Shown piece after piece: positions 1-8,529 of a stretch of DNA of 64,000 nt (position 1 is the stretch's first letter; each line of letters opens with the position of its first letter). The DNA lies in assembly GCA_943788865.1 (NCBI GenBank), contig CALSRX010000005.1, positions 186,001 through 250,000 on the forward strand, given 5' to 3'. A program made the position numbers and the translations under genes. A model generated the notes under the pieces. It was not told where the DNA came from, did no database searches, and saw nothing but the letters and a program-made list of their open reading frames with translations. This stretch comes from an uncultured Polaribacter sp. Lineage in GTDB: Bacteria; Bacteroidota; Bacteroidia; Flavobacteriales; Flavobacteriaceae.

Positions 1-458
1 GTTTCTAAACAATTAAAAATACGTCCCCTACAATAGGGATATCCAAATAAATCAATAAACCCACCTCCAGCACCCGCATATTCGAACTTCGTTTTGTCTT
101 TAAAATCTAATAATTTAGGCTGAATTATCGCGGTGTTTTCTTCTTTTTTGAATAGATCGATAATGGGAGTTAACCAATTCTTTGTAACTTCAATATCAGA
201 ATTCAACAAACAGTAAATATCTGCATCAACATCTTGTAAGGCATCGTTATAGCCTTTAGCATAACCTCTGTTTACAGAGTTTTCGATAATTTTAACAGAA
301 GGATAATGTTCTTTTACAAAACGGATAGAAGTATCTGTAGATGCATTGTCTGCAACATAAACGGTTGCTTCTTCTGAGCTAAAATTTATAACTGAAGGTA
401 AAAATTGTTCCAACAATTTTTGTCCATTCCAATTTAATATGACTACTGCAGTTTTCAA
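1..458 (-). CDS. Glycosyltransferase family 2, N-terminal part (runs off window)
   Basis: Reading leftwards from a TTG at 458, the product begins KTAVVILNWNGQKLLEQFLP, the usual opening of family 2 glycosyltransferases of the rhamnosyltransferase type. A nucleotide-sugar motif (VYVADNASTD), the segment NRGYAKGYNDAL and a DxD-like motif (LLNSDIEV) follow in order. No in-frame ATG precedes the TTG, so TTG is the likely start. About 152 codons are visible; the acceptor-binding half and C-terminus lie outside the window. By family it should transfer a sugar from an NDP-donor at the cytoplasmic membrane face, probably for surface polysaccharide or lipid-linked glycans. The acceptor cannot be told from this fragment. 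Confidence 0.85.
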   Translation of the reverse strand, partial: MKTAVVILNWNGQKLLEQFLPSVINFSSEEATVYVADNASTDTSIRFVKEHYPSVKIIENSVNRGYAKGYNDALQDVDADIYCLLNSDIEVTKNWLTPIIDLFKKEENTAIIQPKLLDFKDKTKFEYAGAGGGFIDLFGYPYCRGRIFNCLE

Positions 459-520
459 GGTGTCAAACTTACGTTTTAAAAATTATTTAAAGATATAAGA
501 ATTCGTTAATTTAAAACGAA

Positions 521-566
521 TGTCAGTTCGAGTGAATTTCATTTATTGAATTTTATATCGAGAACT
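521..566. repeat. Dispersed intergenic repeat, family A
   Basis: The unit opens with TGTCAGTTCGAGTGAATTT and closes with TATCGAGAAC. The same opening and closing blocks recur at 7931-7984 (reverse orientation) and 12081-12130. It lies in the gap between two genes transcribed in the same direction. Confidence 0.6.
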
Positions 567-580
567 TTTATACATAAATT

Positions 581-1024
581 TTATTTGTAATCTGGAATGT
601 CTTTTAAAAAAATGTAGGTTTCATTTTCAACATCCATTTTACAAAAGAAATGATCTAAGCCATTGGTTACAATCAAATAATTAGCTTTTAGCTTTAAATT
701 ATAGCGTGCAATTTGATCAAACGTAGCCTGTGTAATTTTTATTTGTGGTGCTTTGCATTCTACAATAATATCTGGATTTCCGAGCTTGTTATAAATTACA
801 ATATCTGTACGCTTTTTTAAGTTGTTAATTGTCAGTTGTTTTTCAATAGCAATTAACGAAATAGGATATTTTTTTTCCTTTATTAAGAATTGCACAAAAT
901 GTTGACGCACCCATTCTTCTGGAGTTAGAACAAAATATTTTTTTCTCAAATTATCAAAAATAAGCGTATGTTTTTCGTTACTTTTGAGTTTGAAAGAATA
1001 AGTTGGAAGATTGAGTTTTTGCAT
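581..1024 (-). CDS. HsdR N-terminal-domain-like small nuclease-fold protein
   Basis: About 147 residues matching the small stand-alone 'type I restriction enzyme R protein N-terminal domain' family common in Flavobacteriia. The core KKRTDIVIYN...DIIVECKAP supplies the Asp and Glu-x-Lys of a PDDEXK-like nuclease fold. I place the start at the Met of MQKLNLPTYSF, because family members begin this way; an in-frame Met seven codons upstream would overlap the divergent gene's leader. No helicase, methylase or specificity subunit is nearby, so it is not a working type I R-M system. The true role is unknown. It diverges from the PDDEXK gene at 1054. Confidence 0.7.
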   Translation of the reverse strand: MQKLNLPTYSFKLKSNEKHTLIFDNLRKKYFVLTPEEWVRQHFVQFLIKEKKYPISLIAIEKQLTINNLKKRTDIVIYNKLGNPDIIVECKAPQIKITQATFDQIARYNLKLKANYLIVTNGLDHFFCKMDVENETYIFLKDIPDYK

Positions 1025-1053
1025 ATCTATTGCCACGAATATCACAAATTAAA

Positions 1054-1419
1054 ATGATTTATAAAAAAGAAAGCTACGATATTATTGGAACTTTATTTGA
1101 AGTTCATGCTAATTTAGGAGGTGGTTTTTTAGAAGTGGTTTATAAAGATGCTATAGAGTATGAGTTTAAAAGCAAAAATATTTCTTTTGAAAGAGAAAAA
1201 GAATATGTAATTAATTATAAAGATATAGTTTTACCACATTATTTTTATGCTGATTTTGTGATTTTTGATAAAAAAATATTAGAAATAAAATCCGTTAAAG
1301 AATTTCATCCAAAACATATTGCTCAGTGTATTAATTATTTAAAAATTTCTAAAAATAAGTTATGTCTTTTGGTAAATTTCCAAAATGATTCTCTAGAATT
1401 TAAAAGAATTGTTTTGTAA
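1054..1419 (+). CDS. GxxExxY family protein (PDDEXK_3 fold)
   Basis: About 121 residues. It has the family signature GGGFLEVVYKDAIEYE (G-x-x-E-x-x-Y), then a nuclease-like core with an Asp in ADFVIFD and Glu-x-Lys in LEIKSVKEF. These proteins are widespread in Bacteroidetes and share the PDDEXK fold, but no substrate is established. I chose the Met of MIYKKES; the upstream Met (1030) would add eight residues unlike the family. It is divergent from the other PDDEXK-like gene (start codons 29 bp apart) and followed after 63 bp by holA. Confidence 0.75.
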   Translation: MIYKKESYDIIGTLFEVHANLGGGFLEVVYKDAIEYEFKSKNISFEREKEYVINYKDIVLPHYFYADFVIFDKKILEIKSVKEFHPKHIAQCINYLKISKNKLCLLVNFQNDSLEFKRIVL

Positions 1420-1482
1420 ATTTTTGCTCAGAATTAATTTAATTAGTGAATCCGTGGCAGCTTTTAATATCTAATAAAGAAA

Positions 1483-2487
1483 ATGAACGAAATAAATTCT
1501 ATAGTTACCAATATTAAAAACGGAAACGTAAAACCCATTTATTTTTTAATGGGAGAAGAAGCCTATTATATTGATAGAATTTCTGATTTAATAGAATATT
1601 CTGTTCTAGATGAAGCTGAAAAAGGCTTTAATCAAGTTGTTATGTATGGTAGAGATGTTTCTATAGAGGAAATAACATCTTCTGCGAAACGTTATCCGAT
1701 GATGGCAGAAAAGCAGGTTATTATTGTTAAAGAAGCACAAGATTTAAGCAGATCGATAGAAAAGTTGGTTTCTTATGCTGAAAATCCGCAACCTACAACT
1801 GTTTTGGTACTTAATTATAAATACAAAAAGCTAGACAAACGCAAAAAATTATACAAAGCCATTGAAAAAGTTGGAGTTATTTTTGAAAGCAAAAAATTAT
1901 ATGACAATCAGGTTTCAGATTGGATTCGTAGAGTTTTAAGTGGACGTAATTATAAAATTGAGCCAAAAGCGGCTTTAATGTTGGTAGAGTTTTTAGGGAC
2001 TGATTTGAGTAAAATCAACAACGAACTCGAAAAGTTGATTACAATTTTACCCCAAGACACTATTATTTCTCCAATTCATATCGAAGAAAATATCGGAATT
2101 TCAAAAGACTTTAATAATTTTGAATTACGAAAAGCAGTAGGAGAGAAGCAAATTGTTAAAGCAAATAGAATCATCAATTATTTTGCAGAAAACCCAAAGA
2201 ACAATCCTATTGTTATGACTATTTCTTTGTTGAATGGCTTCTTTACACAATTGCTGCAATACCATGGTTTGCAATCAAAAGATAAAATGAGCGTTGCAAA
2301 AGGTTTAGGAATAAACCCTTATTTTGTGGGAGATTATGTCACTGCAGCTAAGAATTACCCAATGCGAAAAGTGTCTCAAATTATTGGGCTACTTAGAGAA
2401 GCCGATGTAAAAAGCAAAGGTGTTGGAGCAAACGGAATGCCGCAAGCAGATATATTAAAAGAATTGTTATTTAAAATCATGCATTAA
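1483..2487 (+). CDS. holA: DNA polymerase III subunit delta
   Basis: At 334 residues this has the normal length of the clamp-loader delta subunit. It opens with IVTNIKNGNVKPIYFLMGEE, the conserved N-terminal segment of the family. A helical middle domain follows (LVEFLGTDLSKINNELEKL), then the C-terminal collar domain with the motif NPYFVGDYVTAAKNY. Delta opens the beta sliding clamp inside the delta/delta'/tau-gamma clamp loader during chromosome replication. Its stop overlaps by a few bases the stop of a convergent small membrane protein gene. Confidence 0.93.
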   Translation: MNEINSIVTNIKNGNVKPIYFLMGEEAYYIDRISDLIEYSVLDEAEKGFNQVVMYGRDVSIEEITSSAKRYPMMAEKQVIIVKEAQDLSRSIEKLVSYAENPQPTTVLVLNYKYKKLDKRKKLYKAIEKVGVIFESKKLYDNQVSDWIRRVLSGRNYKIEPKAALMLVEFLGTDLSKINNELEKLITILPQDTIISPIHIEENIGISKDFNNFELRKAVGEKQIVKANRIINYFAENPKNNPIVMTISLLNGFFTQLLQYHGLQSKDKMSVAKGLGINPYFVGDYVTAAKNYPMRKVSQIIGLLREADVKSKGVGANGMPQADILKELLFKIMH

Positions 2488-2624
2488 CGCATATAAAAGT
2501 AAAGAACAAGGCCTCCAATAATTAAGCCTTTAAAAAAAGCTATCCACAAAACTTGATAATCAGTTAGACCTAATTTTTGTTTGTATGTTTCTAGAACTCC
2601 TTTATGCCAATTTATAAATCCCAT
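2484..2624 (-). CDS. Small single-pass membrane protein (46 aa)
   Basis: A complete 46-residue frame starts MGFINWHKGVLETYKQKLGL and ends in a hydrophobic helix (VLWIAFFKGLIIGGLVLYFY) followed by MR and a stop. The composition, an amphipathic basic N-terminus followed by one transmembrane segment, is that of a real small inner-membrane protein rather than a chance frame. It converges on holA with overlapping stops. I do not recognise a function. Confidence 0.6.
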   Translation of the reverse strand: MGFINWHKGVLETYKQKLGLTDYQVLWIAFFKGLIIGGLVLYFYMR

Positions 2625-2710
2625 ACTTTCTAGGTTTTAAAAATAATAGCATAAAGGTAAGCATAGTTTTCATGAATATATATGATGAATGTCATTTCAT
2701 CAATCACAAA

Positions 2711-2738
2711 AAAAACCTCGCTATTTGCGAGGTTTATG
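2711..2738 (-). terminator. Rho-independent terminator of the M28 peptidase gene
   Basis: Perfect 8-bp stem AACCTCGC/GCGAGGTT (2714-2721 with 2727-2734). On the minus strand it is followed by a run of T, about 35 bp beyond the peptidase stop. Confidence 0.85.
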
Positions 2739-2770
2739 TTATTTGAAAAGAAAAAATTATTCTTTTACTT

Positions 2771-3799
2771 CTAAGGTTTATCAACAACCAATCTTTTATC
2801 TCTGTTTGAAATTTCCCAAGCAGTATGGAAAACCAATCGAGCTCTGTTTTGTAACAAATCGTAATTGATTTTGTCTGGAGTATCTGTATGTTGATGATAA
2901 TCATCGTGAGTACCATTAAAATAAAAGATGATTGGCACATTGTATTTTGCAAAGTTATAATGATCTGATCTGTAGTAAAAACGATTAGGATCTTTCTCAT
3001 CATTATAGGTATAATCTAATTCAATGTTTGTGTATTTTGTATTCATTGCTTCAGATAGGTCATGCAACTCTGTACTTAATTTATCTGCACCAATTAAATA
3101 CACATAATTTCTATCACCTTTACGTTTAGGGTCAATACGCCCCACCATATCAATGTTTAAGTTTGCAACTGTATTTGCAATTGGGAAAATAGGATTTTGA
3201 ACATAAAAACTAGAACCTAACAATCCTTTTTCTTCGCCAGTAACATGCAAAAACAAAACTGAACGTTTTGGTCTTTTGCCATCTTTTACTGCTTTTTGAA
3301 ACGCTTCTGCAATTTCTAACAAAGCAACAGTACCAGAACCATCATCATCTGCACCATTGTAAATTTTTCCATCTCGCATACCTACATGATCTAAATGAGC
3401 AGAAATTACTACAATTTCATCTGGTTTTTCGGAACCTTTAATATATGCAACAACATTTTCAGAATCTTTTAAAGGAACTCTTCTTTTTCTTTTGTTTAAA
3501 AAAGTAGCAGGAACTTCCTGAAAGTAATCATCGCCACCTAAAGGAGAAGCTATTCCATGATCTACATAAAATTTCTTTAAATAAGCAGCTGCTTTTTTCT
3601 GTCCAGGCTCCCCAGTATTTCTACCTTCAAATTCATCTGAAGCGTAAATAAATAAATGCTTTGCTAAGTCTTTATCTGTAATAGTTGCTGCGTATTTTTC
3701 TGAATAATCTACATTTGGATCTAAATTTGATGCATTTTTACTAGAGCTACAAGACACCAAAAGGGCAATTACACTAGCAGAGAGAATTAATTTTTTCAT
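2771..3799 (-). CDS. M28 family zinc aminopeptidase, lipoprotein
   Basis: 342 residues with a lipoprotein signal peptide, MKKLILSASVIALLVSC (lipid Cys17), so it is anchored to an envelope membrane. The M28 metal and catalytic motifs are all present: HLDHVG (His135, Asp137), GADDDGSG (bridging Asp near 151), VTGEEKG (Glu189-Glu190), DMVGR, and the late RSDHYNFA and HTDTPDKI segments with the last His ligand. It should use two Zn ions to remove N-terminal amino acids from peptides in the periplasm or at the cell surface. A strong terminator follows it. No operon partner is evident; the ABC genes upstream end 66 bp from its start. Confidence 0.9.
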   Translation of the reverse strand: MKKLILSASVIALLVSCSSSKNASNLDPNVDYSEKYAATITDKDLAKHLFIYASDEFEGRNTGEPGQKKAAAYLKKFYVDHGIASPLGGDDYFQEVPATFLNKRKRRVPLKDSENVVAYIKGSEKPDEIVVISAHLDHVGMRDGKIYNGADDDGSGTVALLEIAEAFQKAVKDGKRPKRSVLFLHVTGEEKGLLGSSFYVQNPIFPIANTVANLNIDMVGRIDPKRKGDRNYVYLIGADKLSTELHDLSEAMNTKYTNIELDYTYNDEKDPNRFYYRSDHYNFAKYNVPIIFYFNGTHDDYHQHTDTPDKINYDLLQNRARLVFHTAWEISNRDKRLVVDKP

Positions 3800-3865
3800 T
3801 GAAATAGTTTGTTAAATAAATTATTTGTTAGTTTTTAATATGTGCTGACGTCAAATATAAAAAAA

Positions 3866-4666
3866 CTAATTGTCTTTACTAATTGTAAATTGACCTAATC
3901 TTTTGTTGAAGCTTAAGATTTCTTTAGGAAATAGGTTGTCGAGTTTATTTTGCTCAATCAAATTTTCAGTTTTCCCACTAAAAACAGCATCTTTAGTCAT
4001 GACAATTAATTCATCAACAATTTCGATAGCTAAATTAATTTGATGCGTAGAAATAATGATTGTTTTTTGAGTGGTTTCTACAAGGTTTTTTAAGAGTTGA
4101 AAAATTTTATATGTATGATGCATATCTAAATGCGCGGTGGGTTCGTCTAAAATGATAACATCTGTATCTTGTGCCAATGCTCTGGCTATTAAAACACGTT
4201 GCAATTGTCCGTCACTCAATTCATAAAATCGATTGTCTTTTAAATGGGCTACTTCTGTTAGTTTGATCGCTGTGTTAATTTTTTCGATATCATATTCTGA
4301 AAGTGCATCAACCCAGTTTGTATAAGGTTGCCTTCCTAAGGCAATTAATTCAAATACGGTTAGTTGACTTTCTGGTAAGCGCTCTGTTAACACCAAGCTC
4401 AAATTGGTAGCCAATTCTTTATTGTTGTATTCTATTAAGTTTTTATCATTTAAAAAAACAGCTCCAGATAGTTGATTTTGGACTTTAGATATGGTTCTCA
4501 ATAAGGTAGATTTTCCGATTCCATTTTCTCCTAACAATGCTATAAATGTACCTTTTTCAATAGCTAAGTTTAAATCAGACGCAATAACTTTCTTTGTTTT
4601 TTTCTGCTGATAACCAATTGTTAAATTTTTGGTTTCTAAAACGATATGTTTCTTTGAGGTATCCAA
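3866..4666 (-). CDS. ABC transporter ATP-binding protein (FecE/BtuD type)
   Basis: 266 residues with Walker A (GENGIGKST), a signature loop LSDGQLQR (canonical LSGGQ modified to LSDGQ), Walker B/D-loop (VIILDEPTAHLD) and the switch His (STHQI). Length and spacing match the ATPases of iron-chelate, haem and cobalamin importers. It directly abuts the permease at 4667 and must be co-transcribed with it. No periplasmic binding protein is encoded beside them, so the substrate (ferric siderophore, haem or B12) cannot be decided here. Confidence 0.9.
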   Translation of the reverse strand: MDTSKKHIVLETKNLTIGYQQKKTKKVIASDLNLAIEKGTFIALLGENGIGKSTLLRTISKVQNQLSGAVFLNDKNLIEYNNKELATNLSLVLTERLPESQLTVFELIALGRQPYTNWVDALSEYDIEKINTAIKLTEVAHLKDNRFYELSDGQLQRVLIARALAQDTDVIILDEPTAHLDMHHTYKIFQLLKNLVETTQKTIIISTHQINLAIEIVDELIVMTKDAVFSGKTENLIEQNKLDNLFPKEILSFNKRLGQFTISKDN

Positions 4667-5692
4667 TTAAATGTACATTTTCTTTTTTCTAATTAATAAC
4701 CAAATTACTACAGGGGCTCCAAATAATGAAGTGATTGCATTGATTGGCAAGGTATATTCTACTGTTGGTAATTGCGCAATAATATCACAAATTAACAGCA
4801 CAATTGCTCCTGTGATTGCAGTAGCAGGAATTAATATTTTATGATTTGAAGTTGTAAAAATCAACTTTGCAATATGAGGAACAGCTAATCCAATAAAAGC
4901 AATTGGACCAGAAAAAGCTGTAATTACACCGGTTAATAAACTAGTGATTGCTAAAATAATGATTCTACTTTGCTTAATATTTATTCCTAAGCTTTTGGCA
5001 TATTTTTCTCCTAACAACAAACTATTTAAAGGTTTAATTATGGCAAAAACACCAATAAATCCAATTAAATATATGCTAATAAAAACAGTAAGTTCATCCC
5101 AAGATAAATTCCCTAAACTACCAAAACTCCAAAATACATATTGCTGAATTTGCTGTGCTTCACTAAAATAGGACAATACACTGATGATAGCCGCCGTAAA
5201 ACTTCCAAACATCAACCCGATGATTAAAATAGACATGGTGTTTCTTACTTTATTAGCTGCTAAAATGACTGCTGATAAAACCAAAAAAGAACCTAAACTA
5301 GAAGCAATTGCTATTGACCAACTTGAAGACTCTAAAAATAGAAAGCTTCCAAAAAAGGAAGAACCTAAAATGAGTAATGCAACCCCTATACTTGCACCAG
5401 AAGAAATCCCTAATACAAATGGCCCCGCTAACGGATTTCTAAACAAGGTTTGCATTAATAAACCACTTATAGACAATCCAGAGCCAACTAAAATTGCTGT
5501 GATTGCTTTAGGTAATCTAAAATTTAAAATGATAGTTTGCCAACTGTCTTTAACGGTTTCATCACCTAAAAAAATGGCGAAAATATCTTTAAAAGGAATA
5601 GAAACAGAACCTAAACTAATGTTTACAAAACACAAAAATACTACTAGAATTAGTAATAAGATAAATTGTTTTGTGTATGTTTTGTTTTTCAT
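4667..5692 (-). CDS. FecCD-type ABC transporter permease
   Basis: 341 residues, highly hydrophobic with about ten membrane segments. It carries the FecCD hallmarks: an N-terminal FRLPKAITAILVGSGLSISG, the LAGPFVLGISSGASIG loop, and near the C-terminus GPIAFIGLAVPHIAKL, which docks the ATPase. It pairs with the ATPase gene downstream with no intergenic base. Family members import iron chelates, haem or cobalamin. The partner binding protein is missing from this locus and would have to be encoded elsewhere. Confidence 0.9.
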   Translation of the reverse strand: MKNKTYTKQFILLLILVVFLCFVNISLGSVSIPFKDIFAIFLGDETVKDSWQTIILNFRLPKAITAILVGSGLSISGLLMQTLFRNPLAGPFVLGISSGASIGVALLILGSSFFGSFLFLESSSWSIAIASSLGSFLVLSAVILAANKVRNTMSILIIGLMFGSFTAAIISVLSYFSEAQQIQQYVFWSFGSLGNLSWDELTVFISIYLIGFIGVFAIIKPLNSLLLGEKYAKSLGINIKQSRIIILAITSLLTGVITAFSGPIAFIGLAVPHIAKLIFTTSNHKILIPATAITGAIVLLICDIIAQLPTVEYTLPINAITSLFGAPVVIWLLIRKKKMYI

Positions 5693-5703
5693 AAAAAGAG
5701 AAA

Positions 5704-5768
5704 TGTCTGGTCGAGTGGAGTCGAGACCTAATCAAGATTAAAACCTCTCGACTCCGCTCGAGTAGACA
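5704..5768. repeat. Inverted repeat with TCGAGT/TCGAGA arms (family A-related)
   Basis: Left arm TGTCTGGTCGAGTGGAGTCG and right arm CGACTCCGCTCGAGTAGACA form a long imperfect palindrome with an AT-rich loop, between the permease start and the rdgB stop. A half copy (GTCTCGACTGCACTCGACCA) is at 44551-44574. It may act as a hairpin terminator for rdgB on the minus strand. Confidence 0.6.
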
Positions 5769-5777
5769 AATTTAGGT

Positions 5778-6353
5778 TTAATTTTTTATTAAAAAACTCA
5801 CAAGTTGTTGAATTGCAATTCCACGATGAGAAATGTTGTTTTTTTCTTCAGAAGTCATTTCAGCAAATGAAGTTGTAAATCCGTGTGGTTTAAAAATTGG
5901 ATCATATCCAAAACCTTCACTTCCTTGTTTATTGGTTAATATTTCACCTTTACAAATTCCTTCAAATAAAAATTGTTCATCATTTAAATTTAGTGCTATT
6001 ACAGTTCTGAATTGTGCTTTTCTATTTGATTTGTTCTCTAATTTTGATAGTAGTTTTTGCATGTTGTTTTCAGAGCTATTTTCAGCTCCTGCATATCTTG
6101 CAGAAAAAACTCCAGGCGCTCCATTTAAACTTTCAACTTCTAAACCTGTATCATCTGCAAAACAATTAGATCCAAATTTTTTAGTAATGTAATTTGCTTT
6201 TAATTTTGCATTTCCTTCTAAGGTTGTTTCTGTTTCATCAATTTCATCAAAACAATTAATATCACTCAAACTTAACAATTCGATAGAGTTTGGTAACATT
6301 TTTTGGACTTCTGCTAATTTGTTGAGATTATTTGTGGCGAAAACAATTTGCAT
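5778..6353 (-). CDS. rdgB: XTP/dITP pyrophosphatase (RdgB/HAM1)
   Basis: The protein from the Met of [16 protein letters not shown] is about 191 residues, the normal family length. [20 protein letters not shown] (Asp-Asp-Thr-Gly active-site loop), SARYAG, the GFGYDPIF nucleotide-binding stretch and the C-terminal SHRG are all present. The enzyme removes dITP, XTP and similar damaged purine nucleotides before incorporation. I reject the start 13 codons upstream (MKVCLHL...) because family members begin at MQIVFATNN and a TACATTTG promoter element (6372-6379) would lie inside the longer frame. Confidence 0.93.
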   Translation of the reverse strand: MQIVFATNNLNKLAEVQKMLPNSIELLSLSDINCFDEIDETETTLEGNAKLKANYITKKFGSNCFADDTGLEVESLNGAPGVFSARYAGAENSSENNMQKLLSKLENKSNRKAQFRTVIALNLNDEQFLFEGICKGEILTNKQGSEGFGYDPIFKPHGFTTSFAEMTSEEKNNISHRGIAIQQLVSFLIKN

Positions 6354-6371
6354 AAATTTGTTAAATTTATG

Positions 6372-6379
6372 CAAATGTA
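6372..6379 (-). promoter_or_regulatory. Possible -7 element of rdgB
   Basis: On the minus strand this reads TACATTTG, matching the Bacteroidetes -7 consensus TAnnTTTG, 18 bp before the chosen rdgB ATG. No clear -33 element is seen. Confidence 0.4.
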
Positions 6380-6448
6380 AGCAAACCTTCATTTAGTGAA
6401 AAGAAATAACATTATTTTAGCAAGAGATAAGTAATACCCCTTATAAAT

Positions 6449-7366
6449 ATGAAATTCATATACAAAACGATAAAGTTTTTATTCATATTAATCATTTGTT
6501 TTTCTTGCTCGAAAGGAAACACTCCACCTGAACTAGATATTGACCCAACTTTTGTTAGAGGAAAATTTATAAATGATTATACATATCAAGTTCACCCAAG
6601 AGTAAGTGACGCGTTTTCTAATGCCTATTTTAGTTTATGGGTGCCAGAAAATTTAACTATCAAAGCTATACTTGTAATATCGCCAGGCTCAGGAAGTACT
6701 TCTTTAGGAGAGGTAGCTTTAAAAGAGTGGCAAGATTATGCTAAAAAAGAAAAACTTGCATTAGTGGGACTCCAAATTGAAAATAATAGAGCAAATGAAA
6801 TTGAGAGTAATGTTGAAGCATTGCTATATGCATTAAAAGAGTTAACAACTAAAAATACTATTTCCGAAGTAAATAATTTGCCTTTTTTGTTTAGTGGTTT
6901 TTCTGCAGGAGGTAAATACAGTTATTCATATGCTTTAAATCTAAAGTACAGAACGATTGCTTTTGCTAATATAAAAGGCTTTATGGCAGATGGAGGTGTA
7001 TCTGTGAGTACAGTACCGGGGTTAATTATTGTAGGAGAACTAGAAGGAAGTCAAAGAATTGCTGCAATTAAAGAGGCATTTTATGCACACAGGAAAGATC
7101 AAAATGTAATCTGTTTTGCAATAGAACCTAATACAGGGCATAGTATAGACAATTCAAATACTTTGGTCAGAGCATTTTTTAGTGCAGTTTTAAAAAAGAG
7201 ATTGGTAAATGGATCTTTAGTTGAATTAACTGAAGCAGAAGTTATACTTGGTAATTACGATACTAAAGAAGTTTTTCCTTATGCTAATTATCCTTATGAT
7301 AAAACGAAAGCGATTAGTTTAATTGATGATGATTTTAAAAATACGTGGCTTCAGTTTATTCAATAA
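6449..7366 (+). CDS. Lipoprotein with alpha/beta-hydrolase fold
   Basis: 305 residues beginning with a lipoprotein signal (FLFILIICFSC). The middle carries LVISPGSGS, an oxyanion-type strand-loop, then a nucleophile elbow LFSGFSAGGKYSY (G-x-S-x-G), and later NTGHSIDNS, which could supply the catalytic His. This order fits a PHB-depolymerase/esterase-like alpha/beta hydrolase tethered to the envelope. I cannot name a substrate. Its stop codon touches the stop of the convergent rlmH with no base between. Confidence 0.65.
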   Translation: MKFIYKTIKFLFILIICFSCSKGNTPPELDIDPTFVRGKFINDYTYQVHPRVSDAFSNAYFSLWVPENLTIKAILVISPGSGSTSLGEVALKEWQDYAKKEKLALVGLQIENNRANEIESNVEALLYALKELTTKNTISEVNNLPFLFSGFSAGGKYSYSYALNLKYRTIAFANIKGFMADGGVSVSTVPGLIIVGELEGSQRIAAIKEAFYAHRKDQNVICFAIEPNTGHSIDNSNTLVRAFFSAVLKKRLVNGSLVELTEAEVILGNYDTKEVFPYANYPYDKTKAISLIDDDFKNTWLQFIQ

Positions 7367-7840
7367 CTACTCATGATGATACGGCTCATTCTTTAAAATG
7401 GTAAAGCCTCTATAAATTTGCTCGACAATAAATAAACGAATCATTTGATGTGAAAATGTCATTTTTGATAGCGATATTTTTCCTTGCGCTTTTTGATACA
7501 CAGCGTCAGAAAAACCATAAGGCCCACCAATTACCAAAACCAATTGTTTCATACCAGCATTCATTTTTTTTTGTAAATATTGCGAAAATTCAATAGAAGT
7601 AAACTGTTTCCCTTTGTCATCTAACAATACCAACTGATCTGTGTTTTGTAGTTTCCCTAAAATCAATTCACCTTCTTTTTCTTTTTGCTGAATTTCACTT
7701 AAATTCTTTGCGTTTTTAATATCGGGAATGATTTCTAGCTCAAACTTAATATAATGTTGCAAACGTTTTTGATACACCTCAATTAATTGGTGTAAATTTT
7801 TATCATCCGTTTTGCCAATGGCAAGCAATTTAATTTTCAT
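7367..7840 (-). CDS. rlmH: 23S rRNA pseudouridine-1915 N3-methyltransferase
   Basis: 157 residues, the exact family size. It begins MKIKLLAIGKT and holds the SPOUT-type SAM-binding knot LVIGGPYGFSDAVY plus the C-terminal SKMTFSHQMIRLFIVEQIYR signature ending in NEPYHHE. RlmH methylates pseudouridine 1915 in helix 69 of 23S rRNA on the assembled 70S ribosome. It stands alone, convergent with the lipoprotein hydrolase gene. Confidence 0.96.
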   Translation of the reverse strand: MKIKLLAIGKTDDKNLHQLIEVYQKRLQHYIKFELEIIPDIKNAKNLSEIQQKEKEGELILGKLQNTDQLVLLDDKGKQFTSIEFSQYLQKKMNAGMKQLVLVIGGPYGFSDAVYQKAQGKISLSKMTFSHQMIRLFIVEQIYRGFTILKNEPYHHE

Positions 7841-7930
7841 GGTTTTAATATTGTCACTTCAAGTGATTTTCTGTCCTATCGAGCGAAGTCGAGATAAAAG
7901 AAAATAGTATCGAGAAGTCTCATGGTTAAT

Positions 7931-7984
7931 TGTTCTCGACACAAATTTATTCGTTTTTAACACATAAATTCACTCGAACTGACA
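7931..7984. repeat. Dispersed intergenic repeat, family A (reverse copy)
   Basis: Reverse complement of the unit at 521: it ends CACTCGAACTGACA and starts TTCTCGACACAAATTTATTC. A second degenerate unit with TATCGAGCGAAGTCGAGATA lies just before it at 7880-7915. Both fill the gap upstream of rlmH. Confidence 0.6.
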
Positions 7985-7998
7985 AAAAGTTGAAATTT

Positions 7999-8439
7999 TT
8001 ACTTTTTTAACAAAACAGAAAGTATAGTGTTTGTTTTTTTGTAGTCCCAAACGAGTAGATAAATATTTGCTAAAAGCATTAGGCCTGTGATAATTGGAGT
8101 GCCTTTAAAGTTCATAGAAATAACTATGATATTGATATTTATGATTATTGGTAAATACAGTACTGCAGCTAAATAAGTAGTTCTTGGAATAATTATAAGA
8201 ATTGAACACAATACTTGCATTATGCCTAAATAGTTCCAATAAAATCCACTTTGATATAATGCTTCAAAAAAGAAACCAACAGGATTGTCTGCACCTAAAT
8301 TGGTAAAGCGTAAGCCTAATACTTTTTTCAATCCAGAAGGAATGAATGCTATGGATAAAAGGATTCTTGTAAACCAAGTGAATGTTCTATAAAACAACTT
8401 GGTTTTGATGCTTTCTATAAAAAGTGATGTATGACTCAT
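7999..8439 (-). CDS. DoxX-like small membrane protein
   Basis: 146 residues with four predicted membrane helices and the DoxX-like opening RILLSIAFIPSGLKKVLGLRF, followed by FFEALYQSGFYWNYLGIMQV, a typical DoxX-family helix pair. DoxX-like proteins are often linked to thiol redox or quinone metabolism, but this subgroup has no demonstrated role. It is divergent from nadC with 90 bp between the starts. Confidence 0.7.
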   Translation of the reverse strand: MSHTSLFIESIKTKLFYRTFTWFTRILLSIAFIPSGLKKVLGLRFTNLGADNPVGFFFEALYQSGFYWNYLGIMQVLCSILIIIPRTTYLAAVLYLPIIININIIVISMNFKGTPIITGLMLLANIYLLVWDYKKTNTILSVLLKK

Positions 8440-8529
8440 GATGGTTAATTTCTAAATAGACGATTCGCAATACATTTTATTTCGATTCCTAAAAGGAATT
8501 GTTATTTTAGCAACACCAATTTAGTAAAA

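Noticed and set aside
581-1024. Type I restriction-modification system
   Set aside because: Only the HsdR N-terminal-like domain is present; no helicase motor, HsdM or HsdS nearby.
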